Origin: JAGOCV01 sp049445855
GTDB lineage: Bacteria > Pseudomonadota > Gammaproteobacteria > Burkholderiales > Burkholderiaceae_C
Length of the DNA stretch: 64,000 bases
Reading direction: 5' to 3'
Assembly: GCF_049445855.1 (NCBI RefSeq)
Contig: NZ_JBMSDV010000006.1
Location: 124,001 to 188,000, forward strand
Made by a program: the position numbers and the translations under genes
The notes under the pieces: model-generated
Databases searched by the model: none
Told to the model about the DNA's origin: nothing
The model's input: only the letters and a program-made list of their open reading frames with translations
Part shown: piece after piece, positions 38,097 through 46,846 of the stretch
Position numbering within the stretch: the first letter of the stretch is position 1
Layout: every line of letters starts with the position of its first letter

Positions 38097-38133
38097 ACGA
38101 CCCGGCCGGCCGGATATCCCAGGCCGGAATATC

Positions 38134-38616
38134 TCAAGCCGGGCTCGACCTCAGGCCGTAGGCCCTGTCACCGACGAACAGGTACTCGACGCGCACGATC
38201 GCGTCACCCTTTTCCTGCGCGAAGGTGAACCCCACCAGCGAAACCTGCGCGCCCACGGCAATGGGGGCGACCTTCCACGCTTCCATCCGCGTGAGCGGCG
38301 CCAACTCCACTTCCCAGGATCGGTCCTTGCGCGTCGGGAGCACCGTCTTTGCCAGCAATGCCTTGCCATCCACGGGCGCGCTCTGTGCAGGCAGCGCCCG
38401 CTGGGCCAGGTCGGCGGGCAGCGCCAGATTGGCCGGCACCTCGATGACCAGCTCCGCATGCGGATTGCGCCACTGCACTCGGGTCACACGGCCCTGGAGA
38501 TAGATCGGCCGGTCCTGGTCGAAGCTGCTCCAGCCGTGATGCGCCATCGCAGGCATCAGCATCGAGCCGGTCCCCAGCGAGGCCATGCCTTGAACGAGTT
38601 GACGTCGGTTCATCAT
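38134..38616 (-). CDS. DUF6152-like exported protein
   Basis: Protein of 160 residues. A signal peptide (RRQLVQGMASLGTGSMLMPAMA) is followed directly by HHGWSSFD, the marker of DUF6152, and YLQGRVTRVQWRNPHAEL. AAGGAG lies eight bases before the double ATG at 38616. It is paired with the membrane protein gene upstream. I cannot name a function; metal binding by the HHGW motif is only a guess. Confidence 0.7.
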   Translation of the reverse strand: MMNRRQLVQGMASLGTGSMLMPAMAHHGWSSFDQDRPIYLQGRVTRVQWRNPHAELVIEVPANLALPADLAQRALPAQSAPVDGKALLAKTVLPTRKDRSWEVELAPLTRMEAWKVAPIAVGAQVSLVGFTFAQEKGDAIVRVEYLFVGDRAYGLRSSPA

Positions 38617-38636
38617 TGAAAAGACTCCTTTCCAGG

Positions 38637-39044
38637 CTAAACATAGGCGATCCAGCGACCGCAGGTGATGACAGCCACCCAGATCACGCTGGAACACAGC
38701 ATCTGCACGCGCGCCAGACCGTCGGGCCGGGCAAGCGATCCACGCCCATGGAACCACGCTGCATTGCCCGCCGCGAGTACCAGTAGCAACATCTTGATCG
38801 TGAATGCGCGATTGGCCAGAAGTTCCGCAGGCTGCGTGGCGAACATGGCCAGGCCCGACAGGAGCGCCAGGCCGAAGCCCGTGCCGACCAGCGAAAGACT
38901 CAGCCTGCCCAACGCTGGCAACGGCAAGGCAGCGCCCAAGCCGAAGATGCGCAACTCCAGAAGCACCAGATTGCCCAGTACCAGGGCCACGCCGACCAGA
39001 TGAACGACTTCGAGTGCCGGATAAGCCCAGGCCGACGACAACAT
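38637..39044 (-). CDS. Small integral membrane protein
   Basis: Protein of 135 residues with four predicted membrane segments, beginning WAYPALEVVHLVGVALVLGNLVLLEL and ending VIWVAVITCGRWIAYV. The His in EVVHLVG and the later AFTIKMLLLVLAAGNAAWFH are positions where related haem or copper membrane proteins place ligands, but I do not recognise a named family with confidence. The ATG at 39044 is chosen; upstream reading frame is Arg/Ala-rich. It lies 20 bases upstream of the DUF6152-like gene, suggesting a two-gene unit. Confidence 0.65.
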   Translation of the reverse strand: MLSSAWAYPALEVVHLVGVALVLGNLVLLELRIFGLGAALPLPALGRLSLSLVGTGFGLALLSGLAMFATQPAELLANRAFTIKMLLLVLAAGNAAWFHGRGSLARPDGLARVQMLCSSVIWVAVITCGRWIAYV

Positions 39045-39061
39045 GGCGGAGGCTCCTGCCG

Positions 39062-40009
39062 TCAGCGCGCTGCAGGCCGCGCCGCCTCGCCCAGCGCCAG
39101 CATCAGTGCCACGCGCGCCTTCACCGGTGAAAGCCCTTGCGAATCCGGCAATTCCCGCCCGGCACTGCCGAACACGCGCCCGAAGGCGCAACGCGTGGCA
39201 CGCACGACATGGATGCCCGCCTCCACCGCATCATGCAAGGCAGCTTCCAGGTCGTGGTGCAGCGTGCCGTTGCCGGTACCCGCCACCACGATGCCTTGCA
39301 CCCCGTCCTGGCGCAGCAGACGCACCAGCCGGCCATCCGCACCGGCGTAGTTGAGCAGCACGTCGACGCGAGGCCATGAAGATGCAGGCTGGTCGAGCAA
39401 CGCCGCTTTCGGCGACTCGACCGCCGGCCAGTCGCGCACGCACCGTACCGCCCCCTGCTCGACGTAACCGACAGGGCCGTCATCGCCCGAGACGAAAGCA
39501 TCGAGCCGGTAGGTGTGCACCTTCTGCACTGCCCTTGCATCGTGGACCACACCGGCGCAAACCAGCGTGACACCACGCGCGCCAGGCGTCTGCGCCACGG
39601 TGACCGAGTCCACCACGTTCTGCGGGCCGTCGGGCGCGAGCGCGGTCGCCGGCCGCATGGCACAGGTCAGCACGACCGGCTTGGCTGGCTGCAGCACAGC
39701 CTGCAGGAAGTACGCGGTCTCTTCCACCGTGTCCGTGCCATGGGTGATGACGATGCCCTGCACGTTGCCATCAGCAAGCCAGTGCGCCGTGCGCTGCGCC
39801 AGCCGCTGCCACACCTCGAAGCCCATGTCCTTGCTGTCCAGCTGCGCGACCTGTTCCGTGACAAGGTCGATACCGGCAAGGGACGGGATCGCCTGCACCA
39901 GTTGATCGACGCCGATCTGCGCCGCCGTGTAACCCGTGTGATCGCCCGACGATTTCGCCGTGCCAGCGATGGTGCCGCCTGTGCCGAGGATGACGATCTT
40001 CTTGCCCAT
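39062..40009 (-). CDS. Type I L-asparaginase
   Basis: Hydrolyses asparagine to aspartate and ammonia; 315 residues. The first catalytic threonine is in LGTGGTIAGTA, the second with its Asp in THGTDTVEETAYF, and VLTCAMRPATA follows. There is no signal peptide, so it is probably the cytoplasmic type I enzyme. ATG 40009 is preferred over an upstream TTG. Its start is 21 bases from the nearer of two LexA boxes, so SOS control of this gene is possible. Confidence 0.9.
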   Translation of the reverse strand: MGKKIVILGTGGTIAGTAKSSGDHTGYTAAQIGVDQLVQAIPSLAGIDLVTEQVAQLDSKDMGFEVWQRLAQRTAHWLADGNVQGIVITHGTDTVEETAYFLQAVLQPAKPVVLTCAMRPATALAPDGPQNVVDSVTVAQTPGARGVTLVCAGVVHDARAVQKVHTYRLDAFVSGDDGPVGYVEQGAVRCVRDWPAVESPKAALLDQPASSWPRVDVLLNYAGADGRLVRLLRQDGVQGIVVAGTGNGTLHHDLEAALHDAVEAGIHVVRATRCAFGRVFGSAGRELPDSQGLSPVKARVALMLALGEAARPAAR

Positions 40010-40029
40010 GACTTGCAAACTTTCAAAAA

Positions 40030-40045
40030 CTGGTTAAAAATACAG
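40030..40045. promoter_or_regulatory. LexA box 1
   Basis: CTG at 40030-40032 and CAG at 40043-40045 are separated by exactly 10 A/T-rich bases, matching the CTG-N10-CAG LexA consensus. It lies between lexA and the divergent asparaginase gene. Confidence 0.85.
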
Positions 40046-40048
40046 TTA

Positions 40049-40064
40049 CTGGATGTTCCGACAG
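40049..40064. promoter_or_regulatory. LexA box 2
   Basis: CTG at 40049-40051 and CAG at 40062-40064, again 10 bases apart, with TA flanks on both sides (TACTG...CAGTA). Its centre is 19 bases from box 1, about two helical turns, so two LexA dimers could bind the same face. Confidence 0.88.
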
Positions 40065-40108
40065 TAAACCCTTCTGCGCCATGGTGCAGAGGCCCGCAAG
40101 GAGTCACC

Positions 40109-40783
40109 ATGATCGAGAGCCCCAAACTCACCGCCCGTCAGCAACAGATTCTGGAATTGATCCAGAGTGCCATTGCGCGCACCGGTGCACCACCTACCCG
40201 CGCCGAAATCGCGACCGAACTCGGCTTCCGGTCGGCCAATGCAGCGGAAGAGCACCTGCAGGCGCTCGCCCGCAAGGGCGTGATCGAACTCGTCAGCGGC
40301 ACCTCGCGCGGCATCCGCCTGCGCAGCGAAACGCTTCGCTCCATCAACGAATCCCGGGTCAAACAGTTCTCCCTGCCGTTGCCAAGCCTGGCCCAACTCG
40401 CCCTGCCTCTGGTGGGGCGGGTTGCCGCCGGCTCGCCCATTCTCGCGCAGGAACATGTGGACCAGACGTATTACGTCGAAAGCAGCCTGTTCCAGCGCAA
40501 GCCAGATTACCTGCTCAAGGTGCGCGGCATGTCCATGCGCGACGCCGGCATCATGGACGGTGACCTGCTGGCCGTGCAGTCCACACGCGAAGCCAAGAAC
40601 GGGCAGATCGTCGTGGCACGACTGGGTGACGAAGTCACGGTCAAGCGCTTCAAGCGCAACAAGCACCTGATCGAGCTGCATGCCGAGAATCCCGACTACC
40701 AGACCATCGTGGTCGAGCCGGGTGAACCGTTCGAGATCGAAGGCCTTGCCGTGGGCCTCATCCGCAACACGATGCTGATGTAG
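40109..40783 (+). CDS. lexA: SOS-response repressor LexA
   Basis: Repressor/autoprotease of 224 residues. The N-terminal winged helix has PPTRAEIATELGFRSANAAEEHL; the self-cleavage site is Ala107-Gly108 in VAAGSP, and the catalytic dyad is Ser142 (GMSMRDAGIMDGD) and Lys179 (VTVKRF). AAGGAG precedes the ATG at 40109. Two LexA boxes upstream show autoregulation. Confidence 0.97.
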   Translation: MIESPKLTARQQQILELIQSAIARTGAPPTRAEIATELGFRSANAAEEHLQALARKGVIELVSGTSRGIRLRSETLRSINESRVKQFSLPLPSLAQLALPLVGRVAAGSPILAQEHVDQTYYVESSLFQRKPDYLLKVRGMSMRDAGIMDGDLLAVQSTREAKNGQIVVARLGDEVTVKRFKRNKHLIELHAENPDYQTIVVEPGEPFEIEGLAVGLIRNTMLM

Positions 40784-40804
40784 GCATCTCCAGATTCGTG
40801 GCCC

Positions 40805-40850
40805 GGCAACAGGTGGCGGGCGTATGGCGCGGAGCCATCACCCTGTTGCC
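40805..40850 (+). other. Nested hairpins between lexA and the next small gene
   Basis: GGCAACAGG (40805-40813) and CCTGTTGCC (40842-40850) are perfect arms of an outer stem. Inside it ATGGC (40824-40828) pairs with GCCAT (40834-40838). No T run follows, so this looks more like an RNA structure controlling read-through or stability than a simple terminator. Confidence 0.5.
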
Positions 40851-40904
40851 CGGCCCTGTGTTTCCAATCCTGCCTGTGTTCAATCTCTGCCGTCAGGAGT
40901 TCAC

Positions 40905-41261
40905 ATGGGAATCGCTCTTTTCACCCTCTCCAGTCTCTTTGCGCCGCTGCAGGCTTTCTTCGCGCCGGTATCCGGTCAAGGGGCTGCGGGTCGCGCGCAT
41001 GCGCCGCGCCTGCCATCGACACGCACGCAGTCCGCCCGCATGCGTGTGCCGGCTGCGCAAGAGGCTTCCGTATCTGCGCCATCATGCCAACGCCAGGCAG
41101 TCATCAAGTCCCGCCCGTTGCGTGTGGTGCGCGTCGTCGAGCCGCAAACCCAGCGTGCCTGCGCAGGCCGCATGGTCATCAGCGGGCGCATGGCCGATGT
41201 CTGCGCCGAACTCGATCGCCTCGCAGCGATCGAAGCCGCCTCACAATCCACCCGGCACTGA
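40905..41261 (+). CDS. Small protein downstream of lexA, unknown function
   Basis: Protein of 118 residues. The N-terminus GIALFTLSSLFAPLQAFFAPV is hydrophobic, either a signal or a membrane anchor. The middle is rich in Arg, Ala and Pro, and the end is a more ordered segment, RACAGRMVISGRMADVCAELDRLAAIEA, with two Cys. AGGAG precedes the ATG. It follows lexA by 121 bases with a nested hairpin between. In E. coli a cell-division inhibitor is SOS-controlled, and a similar role is a possibility here, but there is no sequence evidence for it. Confidence 0.65.
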   Translation: MGIALFTLSSLFAPLQAFFAPVSGQGAAGRAHAPRLPSTRTQSARMRVPAAQEASVSAPSCQRQAVIKSRPLRVVRVVEPQTQRACAGRMVISGRMADVCAELDRLAAIEAASQSTRH

Positions 41262-41291
41262 GATCGGGCCAGGCAGCGTGAATCAGGCGCG

Positions 41292-41810
41292 TTATGAGGC
41301 GGTATTGCCCGCCAGATAATCCGTCTTGCCCAGCGGCACGCCGTTGTGACGCAGGATGGCGTAGGCCGTCGTGACATGGAAGAAGAAGTTGGGCAAGGCC
41401 CAATGCTTGAGGTACGCCTCGCCCGTCATGGTGCGGGTGCGGTCCCGGCCCACGGCGAACGTGATGTCCCGCGCTTCGGTTCCATCCAGTTGCGCCGCTT
41501 GCACGGTGGCCAGGAAATCCAGCGTCTTCTGGATGCGTGCCTTGAGTTCCGGCAACGTGGTTTCCGTGTCTTCGAACTTCGGCGCCTCAATGCCTCCGAT
41601 ACGCGCCACGCACAGCTTCGCCGCATCACAGGCGATGAGCACCTGCCGGGTGAAGGGCAGCATGTCCGGTGCGAGGCGGCTGTTCGCAAGGACGTTGGTG
41701 TCGTACTTGCGCGCCTGCGCGTCGGCCGTGGCCTTGTCGATGAAGTGCGAAAGGTTGCCCAGCATGGTGGTGAAGATGGGCACGCTGGCCGAGTGCATCG
41801 AAATGGTCAA
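41292..41810 (-). CDS. DUF1993 family protein
   Basis: Helical protein of 172 residues of the DUF1993 family (DinB-like four-helix fold by family knowledge). Blocks are ASVPIFTTMLGNLSHFIDKA, LAPDMLPFTRQVLIACDAAK, and HWALPNFFFHVTTAYAILRHNGVPLGK. The start is TTG 41810, six bases after AGGAG; the ATG at 41798 is too far from that site, and starting at TTG gives the usual family opening MTISM. Function unknown. Confidence 0.85.
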   Translation of the reverse strand: MTISMHSASVPIFTTMLGNLSHFIDKATADAQARKYDTNVLANSRLAPDMLPFTRQVLIACDAAKLCVARIGGIEAPKFEDTETTLPELKARIQKTLDFLATVQAAQLDGTEARDITFAVGRDRTRTMTGEAYLKHWALPNFFFHVTTAYAILRHNGVPLGKTDYLAGNTAS

Positions 41811-41944
41811 GTAAGTCTCCTGAGGGGCGACGGTTGTCGCAAAGCCGTGATGCTACCGATTGCCTGAGGCTTTTGCAGGAAGCTCCCATCGTCTGGCAAG
41901 CGCCTGCCTTCAAGGCCAGCGGACGCCCGAGGCACAATGGCGGG

Positions 41945-42952
41945 ATGAACGTTGTGATCCTCGATGACTATCAGGACGCGGTGCGCAAACTCGCATGCGC
42001 GGCGAAACTGGAGCCTTACTCCGCCAAGGTCTACACCAACACCGTCAAGGGCATCGGCCAGCTGTCGGTACGCCTGAAAGATGCCGACGTGATCGTGCTG
42101 ATCCGCGAGCGCACGCAGCTCAGCCGCCAGTTGATCGAAAAGCTGCCGCGCCTGAAACTGATCTCGCAAACCGGACGCTCCGGCCCGCACATCGACGTGG
42201 CCGCCTGCACGGAACGCGGCATCGCCGTCGCTGAAGGTTCCGGCTCACCTGTCGCGCCGGCCGAGCTGACCTGGGCACTCCTGATGGCGGCCATGCGCCG
42301 CTTGCCCCAGTACATCAGCAACCTCAAGCATGGTGCCTGGCAGCAATCCGGTTTGAAGTCCGCATCCATGCCACCCAACTTCGGCATCGGATCCGTGCTC
42401 AAGGGCAAGACACTGGGAATCTGGGGCTACGGAAAGATCGGCCAGCTGATCGCCGGCTATGGCCGCGCCTTCGGCATGCAGGTGGTCGTGTGGGGTCGCG
42501 ACGCATCGCTGGAGAAGGCCCAGGCCGACGGCCACTTCGTCGCGCCCGACCGCGAATCGTTCTTCATGGCATGCGACGTGATTTCCCTGCATCTGCGCCT
42601 GAACGATGCAACGCGCGGCATCGTGACGCTGGATGACCTGTCGCGCATGAAGCCGACCTCCCTGCTGATCAACACATCGCGTGCCGAACTCATCGAGCAG
42701 GATGCATTGATCGCCGCGCTCAACCGCGGCCGGCCGGGCATGGCGGCCATCGACGTCTTCGAGAGCGAACCGACCTTGCAGGGTCATGCCCTGCTGAGAC
42801 TGGAGAACTGCATCTGCACGCCGCACATCGGCTATGTGGAACAGGACAGCTACGAGATGTACTTCGGCCAGGCGTTCGACAACGTGGTGAACTTCATCGA
42901 AGGCCGGCCGACCAACATCGTGAACCCGGGCGCACTGCAAGTGCGCCGTTGA
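41945..42952 (+). CDS. D-2-hydroxyacid dehydrogenase family protein
   Basis: NAD(P)-dependent reductase of 2-oxo acids, 335 residues. The Rossmann motif is GIWGYGKIGQLIAGYGRAFGM; the catalytic triad is the Arg in NTSRAELIE, the Glu in DVFESEP and the His in TPHIGYVEQ. The frame is open upstream but ATG 41945 gives the family start MNVVILDDYQD. Substrate is unknown. It is followed by a GNRA-loop hairpin and convergent with fimV. Confidence 0.9.
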   Translation: MNVVILDDYQDAVRKLACAAKLEPYSAKVYTNTVKGIGQLSVRLKDADVIVLIRERTQLSRQLIEKLPRLKLISQTGRSGPHIDVAACTERGIAVAEGSGSPVAPAELTWALLMAAMRRLPQYISNLKHGAWQQSGLKSASMPPNFGIGSVLKGKTLGIWGYGKIGQLIAGYGRAFGMQVVVWGRDASLEKAQADGHFVAPDRESFFMACDVISLHLRLNDATRGIVTLDDLSRMKPTSLLINTSRAELIEQDALIAALNRGRPGMAAIDVFESEPTLQGHALLRLENCICTPHIGYVEQDSYEMYFGQAFDNVVNFIEGRPTNIVNPGALQVRR

Positions 42953-42959
42953 CCCGGGC

Positions 42960-42985
42960 GGCGATGGCGCGCAAGCGCCATCGCC
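42960..42985. terminator. Strong hairpin between convergent genes
   Basis: GGCGATGGCGC (42960-42970) pairs with GCGCCATCGCC (42975-42985) over a GCAA tetraloop of the GNRA class. There is no T run on either strand, so termination may be Rho-assisted. Confidence 0.6.
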
Positions 42986-42993
42986 CTGCGCAA

Positions 42994-45243
42994 TCAGCCC
43001 TTGGGCTTGTCCTTGTCGGCCGTGGAAGGCGACAGCGCGGACGGCGCGGACGGATCGAACAGTTCGAAGTCGATGCTGTTGTCGTCAGACTTGGCATCGG
43101 TGCTGTTGGACGGCGGTTGCCCGGCAGGAGGCCTCGGCTTGGGCAGCGATTCCAGCGGCGCCACCATGCTGTCAGACAACACGAGGTCGATGTCAACGCC
43201 CAGGGGCTGGTCGGGCGGCGGCACCTCGGGCAACGGGGGCAGCGAAACCGTGGCTTCGCGGGGGTTTTCGACACCCCGGCTCTTCAGGCGTACGAGCTCT
43301 TCGTCATCCAGCGAAGGCGGCACGGTGAGCGCCGCATTGGACATGACGGCGAATGCCGAGTCCGGGCCGGACACGACGAAGCCGGCACTGTCATCATCGG
43401 AAACTTCGAGCGCCACCGCGAACAGCAGAAGCAGTTCCTGATAGGCCTCGAGATCGAAGGAGTCGCCGCTTTCGGCGTTGGGGCGACGGAAGATCAGCTC
43501 CTCCACCAGCGTCACGACGTCCGGGTTGCCCCAGAGCTCGACGATGCGGGCCAGCGTCTCCGGATAGCCTTCGAGCCCCTGGCTTTCTTCGTTGAACGCG
43601 TCGAATTCAGGCACGTCGGCGTTGAAGACACTGTGGAATTCCTCGCGCAACTGGTCGTACTCCGCGCGCTTGGCCTGCTGGTGGTAGATCTTGAACAGGT
43701 CCAGATAGGCGAGAGCGCTGGTCTCCGGGTTGTCGCGGATGTGGCCCATCAGCACGCCCACGGCCTGATCGTGCTGTCCCAGCGACAGGAAGAAGTCGAC
43801 CTGCTGGTGGATGTCGAACAGTTCCTCGGTGTTCACCGAGCGGCCGCTGCCGCCGAAGCTGGAGTGGAAGTCCGTGTGCAGGCGGCGCGGAAGCTGCGAC
43901 GCCGCATAGGAGGCCCTGGACAGCGGCGCACTGACCGAATCGCCGCTTTCCTGGACGTCGATGCCCAGATCGAGATCGAGCTCGGCCGGGGCTGGCGGGC
44001 GTGTTTTCGCCGGGCGAGCCGGCGGGGGCGGCATCGGTGCATGGATCTGCACGGTCGCCTGGCCTTCGTCCTGCGTCAGTGGCGGAACCTGCACGGTGGC
44101 CGGGCTGCGCATGTCCACATCGCGCCACCAGTCGGCGTTGCGGGCGGCGCCACCACGGCGCCCACGGTTCCAGAAGAACGCGGCAGCAGCCAGTGCAGCC
44201 AGCAGCAGCGCGACCAGCACGTACACGAGGTTGTTCGCGTAGCGCTCGCTTTGCGCCTTTTCCAGTTGCGACTTCAATTCATTGATGTTCGCCTGGTTCT
44301 GCGCCATCTGGGAACGGATCGCATTGAGCGTCGTTTCCATTTCCTGCATGCGCTGCGAATCGCGCAGCACGTCTTCGGGCTGGGCATTGATCGAGCGCCA
44401 CAGGGCGGCGGCTTCGGCACGCTTCTGCTCGTTTTCTTCCGGCACGCCGGACAACTGGGTCGCACTGCGCAGATTGCCATCTCGCTCGGGCGGGGCCTCG
44501 GCCGGATCCAGCTGCAGGCGCGCACGCGGCGCCGGGGCGGGCGCAGCTTTGGGCGCGGGCGCAGCGGGACGAGCCACCTTCGGCTGGTCGGACGATGCGG
44601 CGGGCGCGGCCGGTGCTGCTGGCGCAGGAGCCGGACGCGGTCGCTGCGGCCGGGGCGCCGGTGCCACGGGAGGCGAGGCGTCGGCCAGACGGGGCGCGGG
44701 TGCCGGTGCGGGCCTCGGCGCAGCCACTGGCGGCGCCGGCAGGCCGGGCGCGGGGGCCGGTGCCACGATCGCTGGCACAGGCAGCGTCGGCAGCGGCGCC
44801 GCGGCGATGGCGGACGAAGTCTCGGTCGGCAGTTCAGCCAGCAAGACCAGACGGCGCGTGACCTTCTGGTCGCAACCCACCTTCAGATAGACAGTTACGA
44901 CGGGTTCGTCGACCACCACGCTGGAACGGACGCGCACGGAAATCTCGCGTCCTTCAGCCGTGCCGGGTGCGGATTCGGTGACGATGCGGACGTTGCGCGG
45001 TTCAATGCGCACGTCGGAATGGAACACGTCGGCGTCAAAGCACAGCGACGAGCCGTCTTCACCGGCTTCGAGCCGAACCGGGACGGTCACGTCCAGCGGC
45101 TGACCGACCCATGCTGCGCCCCGGACCCTGCCGATGGACAGGGCCGAACTGCTCACGGCGGTTGCCAGCAGCACACCCCCTAATACCGTTTTTTTGAAGT
45201 CCACAGTCAATCGCGCGTCCATAGCAGGCCGAGTTCGGGGCAT
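42994..45243 (-). CDS. fimV: FimV/HubP-type protein with TPR-like C-terminus
   Basis: Protein of 749 residues with the FimV layout. A signal peptide ends near SSALS; the N-terminal domain follows with SIGRVRGAAWVGQPLDVTVPVRLE, then a long Ala/Pro-rich linker (about residues 160-265). A coiled coil (about 280-325) precedes one membrane segment, NNLVYVLVALLLAALAAAAFF, and an acidic cytoplasmic part has a helical-repeat section (LGQHDQAVGVLMGHIRDNPETS). Known relatives organise the cell pole and type IV pili. The start ATG at 45243 follows AAGGTG. Confidence 0.85.
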   Translation of the reverse strand: MPRTRPAMDARLTVDFKKTVLGGVLLATAVSSSALSIGRVRGAAWVGQPLDVTVPVRLEAGEDGSSLCFDADVFHSDVRIEPRNVRIVTESAPGTAEGREISVRVRSSVVVDEPVVTVYLKVGCDQKVTRRLVLLAELPTETSSAIAAAPLPTLPVPAIVAPAPAPGLPAPPVAAPRPAPAPAPRLADASPPVAPAPRPQRPRPAPAPAAPAAPAASSDQPKVARPAAPAPKAAPAPAPRARLQLDPAEAPPERDGNLRSATQLSGVPEENEQKRAEAAALWRSINAQPEDVLRDSQRMQEMETTLNAIRSQMAQNQANINELKSQLEKAQSERYANNLVYVLVALLLAALAAAAFFWNRGRRGGAARNADWWRDVDMRSPATVQVPPLTQDEGQATVQIHAPMPPPPARPAKTRPPAPAELDLDLGIDVQESGDSVSAPLSRASYAASQLPRRLHTDFHSSFGGSGRSVNTEELFDIHQQVDFFLSLGQHDQAVGVLMGHIRDNPETSALAYLDLFKIYHQQAKRAEYDQLREEFHSVFNADVPEFDAFNEESQGLEGYPETLARIVELWGNPDVVTLVEELIFRRPNAESGDSFDLEAYQELLLLFAVALEVSDDDSAGFVVSGPDSAFAVMSNAALTVPPSLDDEELVRLKSRGVENPREATVSLPPLPEVPPPDQPLGVDIDLVLSDSMVAPLESLPKPRPPAGQPPSNSTDAKSDDNSIDFELFDPSAPSALSPSTADKDKPKG

Positions 45244-45287
45244 TGTGACACACCTTGAAACAGTAATCGGTAAGCAATAATCCTCAG

Positions 45288-46808
45288 ATGACCACTATTT
45301 ATATGGATGTTGGCCTCGTGGGGACCGGGGCCATGGGTCGGGGTATCGCGCAGATCGCGGCCCAGGCCGGAAGCACGGTCCATCTCTTCGATACCCAGCC
45401 CGACGCAGCCGCCAAGGCCCGCGATCTCATCATTGCCCAGTGGGCCCGTCTCCAGGAAAAGGGCCGTCTCTCGCAGGACGACGTTGCATCACTTTCATCG
45501 CGTCTCCAGGTCAGCAGCTCGCTCGAAGCGCTTTCCGCCTGCCAGCTCGTTGTCGAGGCCATCGTCGAGCGGCTGGACATCAAGAAATCCCTCTTCTCGC
45601 AGCTCGAGGCCATCGTGCCCGCATCCACGGTGCTGGCAACCAACACGTCCTCGCTGTCGGTGACAGCGATCGCGGCAGGTCTCGAACACCCCGGCCGACT
45701 GGCGGGCTACCACTTCTTCAACCCCGTGCCGCTCATGAAGGTGGTCGAGGTGATTGCCGGGCTCAAGACCGAAGCCCGCGTCTGTGAAGATCTTGCCGCC
45801 TACGCCCGCCAGATGGGCCACACGCCCGTGCAGGCCGCAGACACGCCCGGATTCATCGTGAACCATGCAGGCCGTGGCTACGGCACCGAAGCGCTGCGCA
45901 TCGTGGGCGAAGGCGTGGCCGATTTCGCAACCATCGACCGCATCCTGAAAGACCAGGTCGGCTTCAAGCTCGGCCCCTTCGAACTCATGGACCTGACGGC
46001 GCTGGATGTCTCGCACCCGGTGATGGAGTCCATCTACCAGCAGTACTACGACGAGCCGCGGTACCGGCCGAGCGTGATCACCGCGCAGCGTCTGGCTGGC
46101 GGGGTGCTGGGCCGCAAGACCAACGAAGGCTTCTACCGCTACGTGGACGGTGCTGCCCAGGTTGCGCCTGAACCCGCAGTGCCGCAAGTGAATGAAATGC
46201 CGCCGGTCTGGGTGTCGTCACGCGCCGCACGCCGCGCCGAACTTCTGCAACTGCTCAAGGATCTGGGCGCAACCATCGAAACGCAGTCCGCGCCCTCCCC
46301 CAACGCATTGACTCTCGTCGCGCCCTTGGGCTTCGACGTGACGACGGTGGCGGTCGTGGAGCGCCTGGACCCGGCCCGCACCGTGGGCATCGACCTGCTG
46401 GTGGAAGACGCCAGCACCAAACGCCGTGTGCTGGCCACCAATCCGGCCACGCGGGTGGACATGCGCGACGCGGCGCACGCCCTCTTTGCACGCGACGGCA
46501 AGCCGGTGAGCGTCATCCGCGACAGCGGCGGCTTCGTGACGCAGCGCGTGGTGGCAACCATCGTGAACATCGCGGCTGACATCTGCCAGCAGCGCATCTG
46601 CACGCCAGCCGACCTGGAAACTGCCGTCACGCTGGGCCTGGGCTATCCGCTCGGACCTCTGGCCATGGGCAACCGCTGGGGGCCGGCAAGCATCCTCGAA
46701 GTGCTGTTCAACATGCAGACGGTGTATGGCGACCCGCGCTACCGCCCGAGCCCGTGGCTGCGCCGTCGCGGCGCCATCGGCCTGAGCCTGTTGCACGAAG
46801 AAGCCTGA
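45288..46808 (+). CDS. 3-hydroxyacyl-CoA dehydrogenase
   Basis: Oxidises 3-hydroxyacyl-CoA to 3-ketoacyl-CoA with NAD; 506 residues. GLVGTGAMGRGIAQIAAQAG is the NAD-binding loop, TNTSSLSVT and HFFNPVPLMKVVEV contain the catalytic His region, and two C-terminal helical domains follow (TPGFIVNHAGRGYG and GPFELMDLTALDV). Its length with a duplicated C-terminal domain resembles PaaH/PaaC. ATG 45288 is used; an in-frame ATG at 45303 is possible. An enoyl-CoA hydratase follows 38 bases later. Confidence 0.93.
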   Translation: MTTIYMDVGLVGTGAMGRGIAQIAAQAGSTVHLFDTQPDAAAKARDLIIAQWARLQEKGRLSQDDVASLSSRLQVSSSLEALSACQLVVEAIVERLDIKKSLFSQLEAIVPASTVLATNTSSLSVTAIAAGLEHPGRLAGYHFFNPVPLMKVVEVIAGLKTEARVCEDLAAYARQMGHTPVQAADTPGFIVNHAGRGYGTEALRIVGEGVADFATIDRILKDQVGFKLGPFELMDLTALDVSHPVMESIYQQYYDEPRYRPSVITAQRLAGGVLGRKTNEGFYRYVDGAAQVAPEPAVPQVNEMPPVWVSSRAARRAELLQLLKDLGATIETQSAPSPNALTLVAPLGFDVTTVAVVERLDPARTVGIDLLVEDASTKRRVLATNPATRVDMRDAAHALFARDGKPVSVIRDSGGFVTQRVVATIVNIAADICQQRICTPADLETAVTLGLGYPLGPLAMGNRWGPASILEVLFNMQTVYGDPRYRPSPWLRRRGAIGLSLLHEEA

Positions 46809-46846
46809 CACCGCGCCGACCCATTGCACCGAAAGACACGAGAACC

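Noticed and set aside
42949..45183. 744-codon open frame antisense to fimV
   Set aside because: The Gly/Arg-rich translation mirrors the Ala/Pro linker of FimV; no motif.
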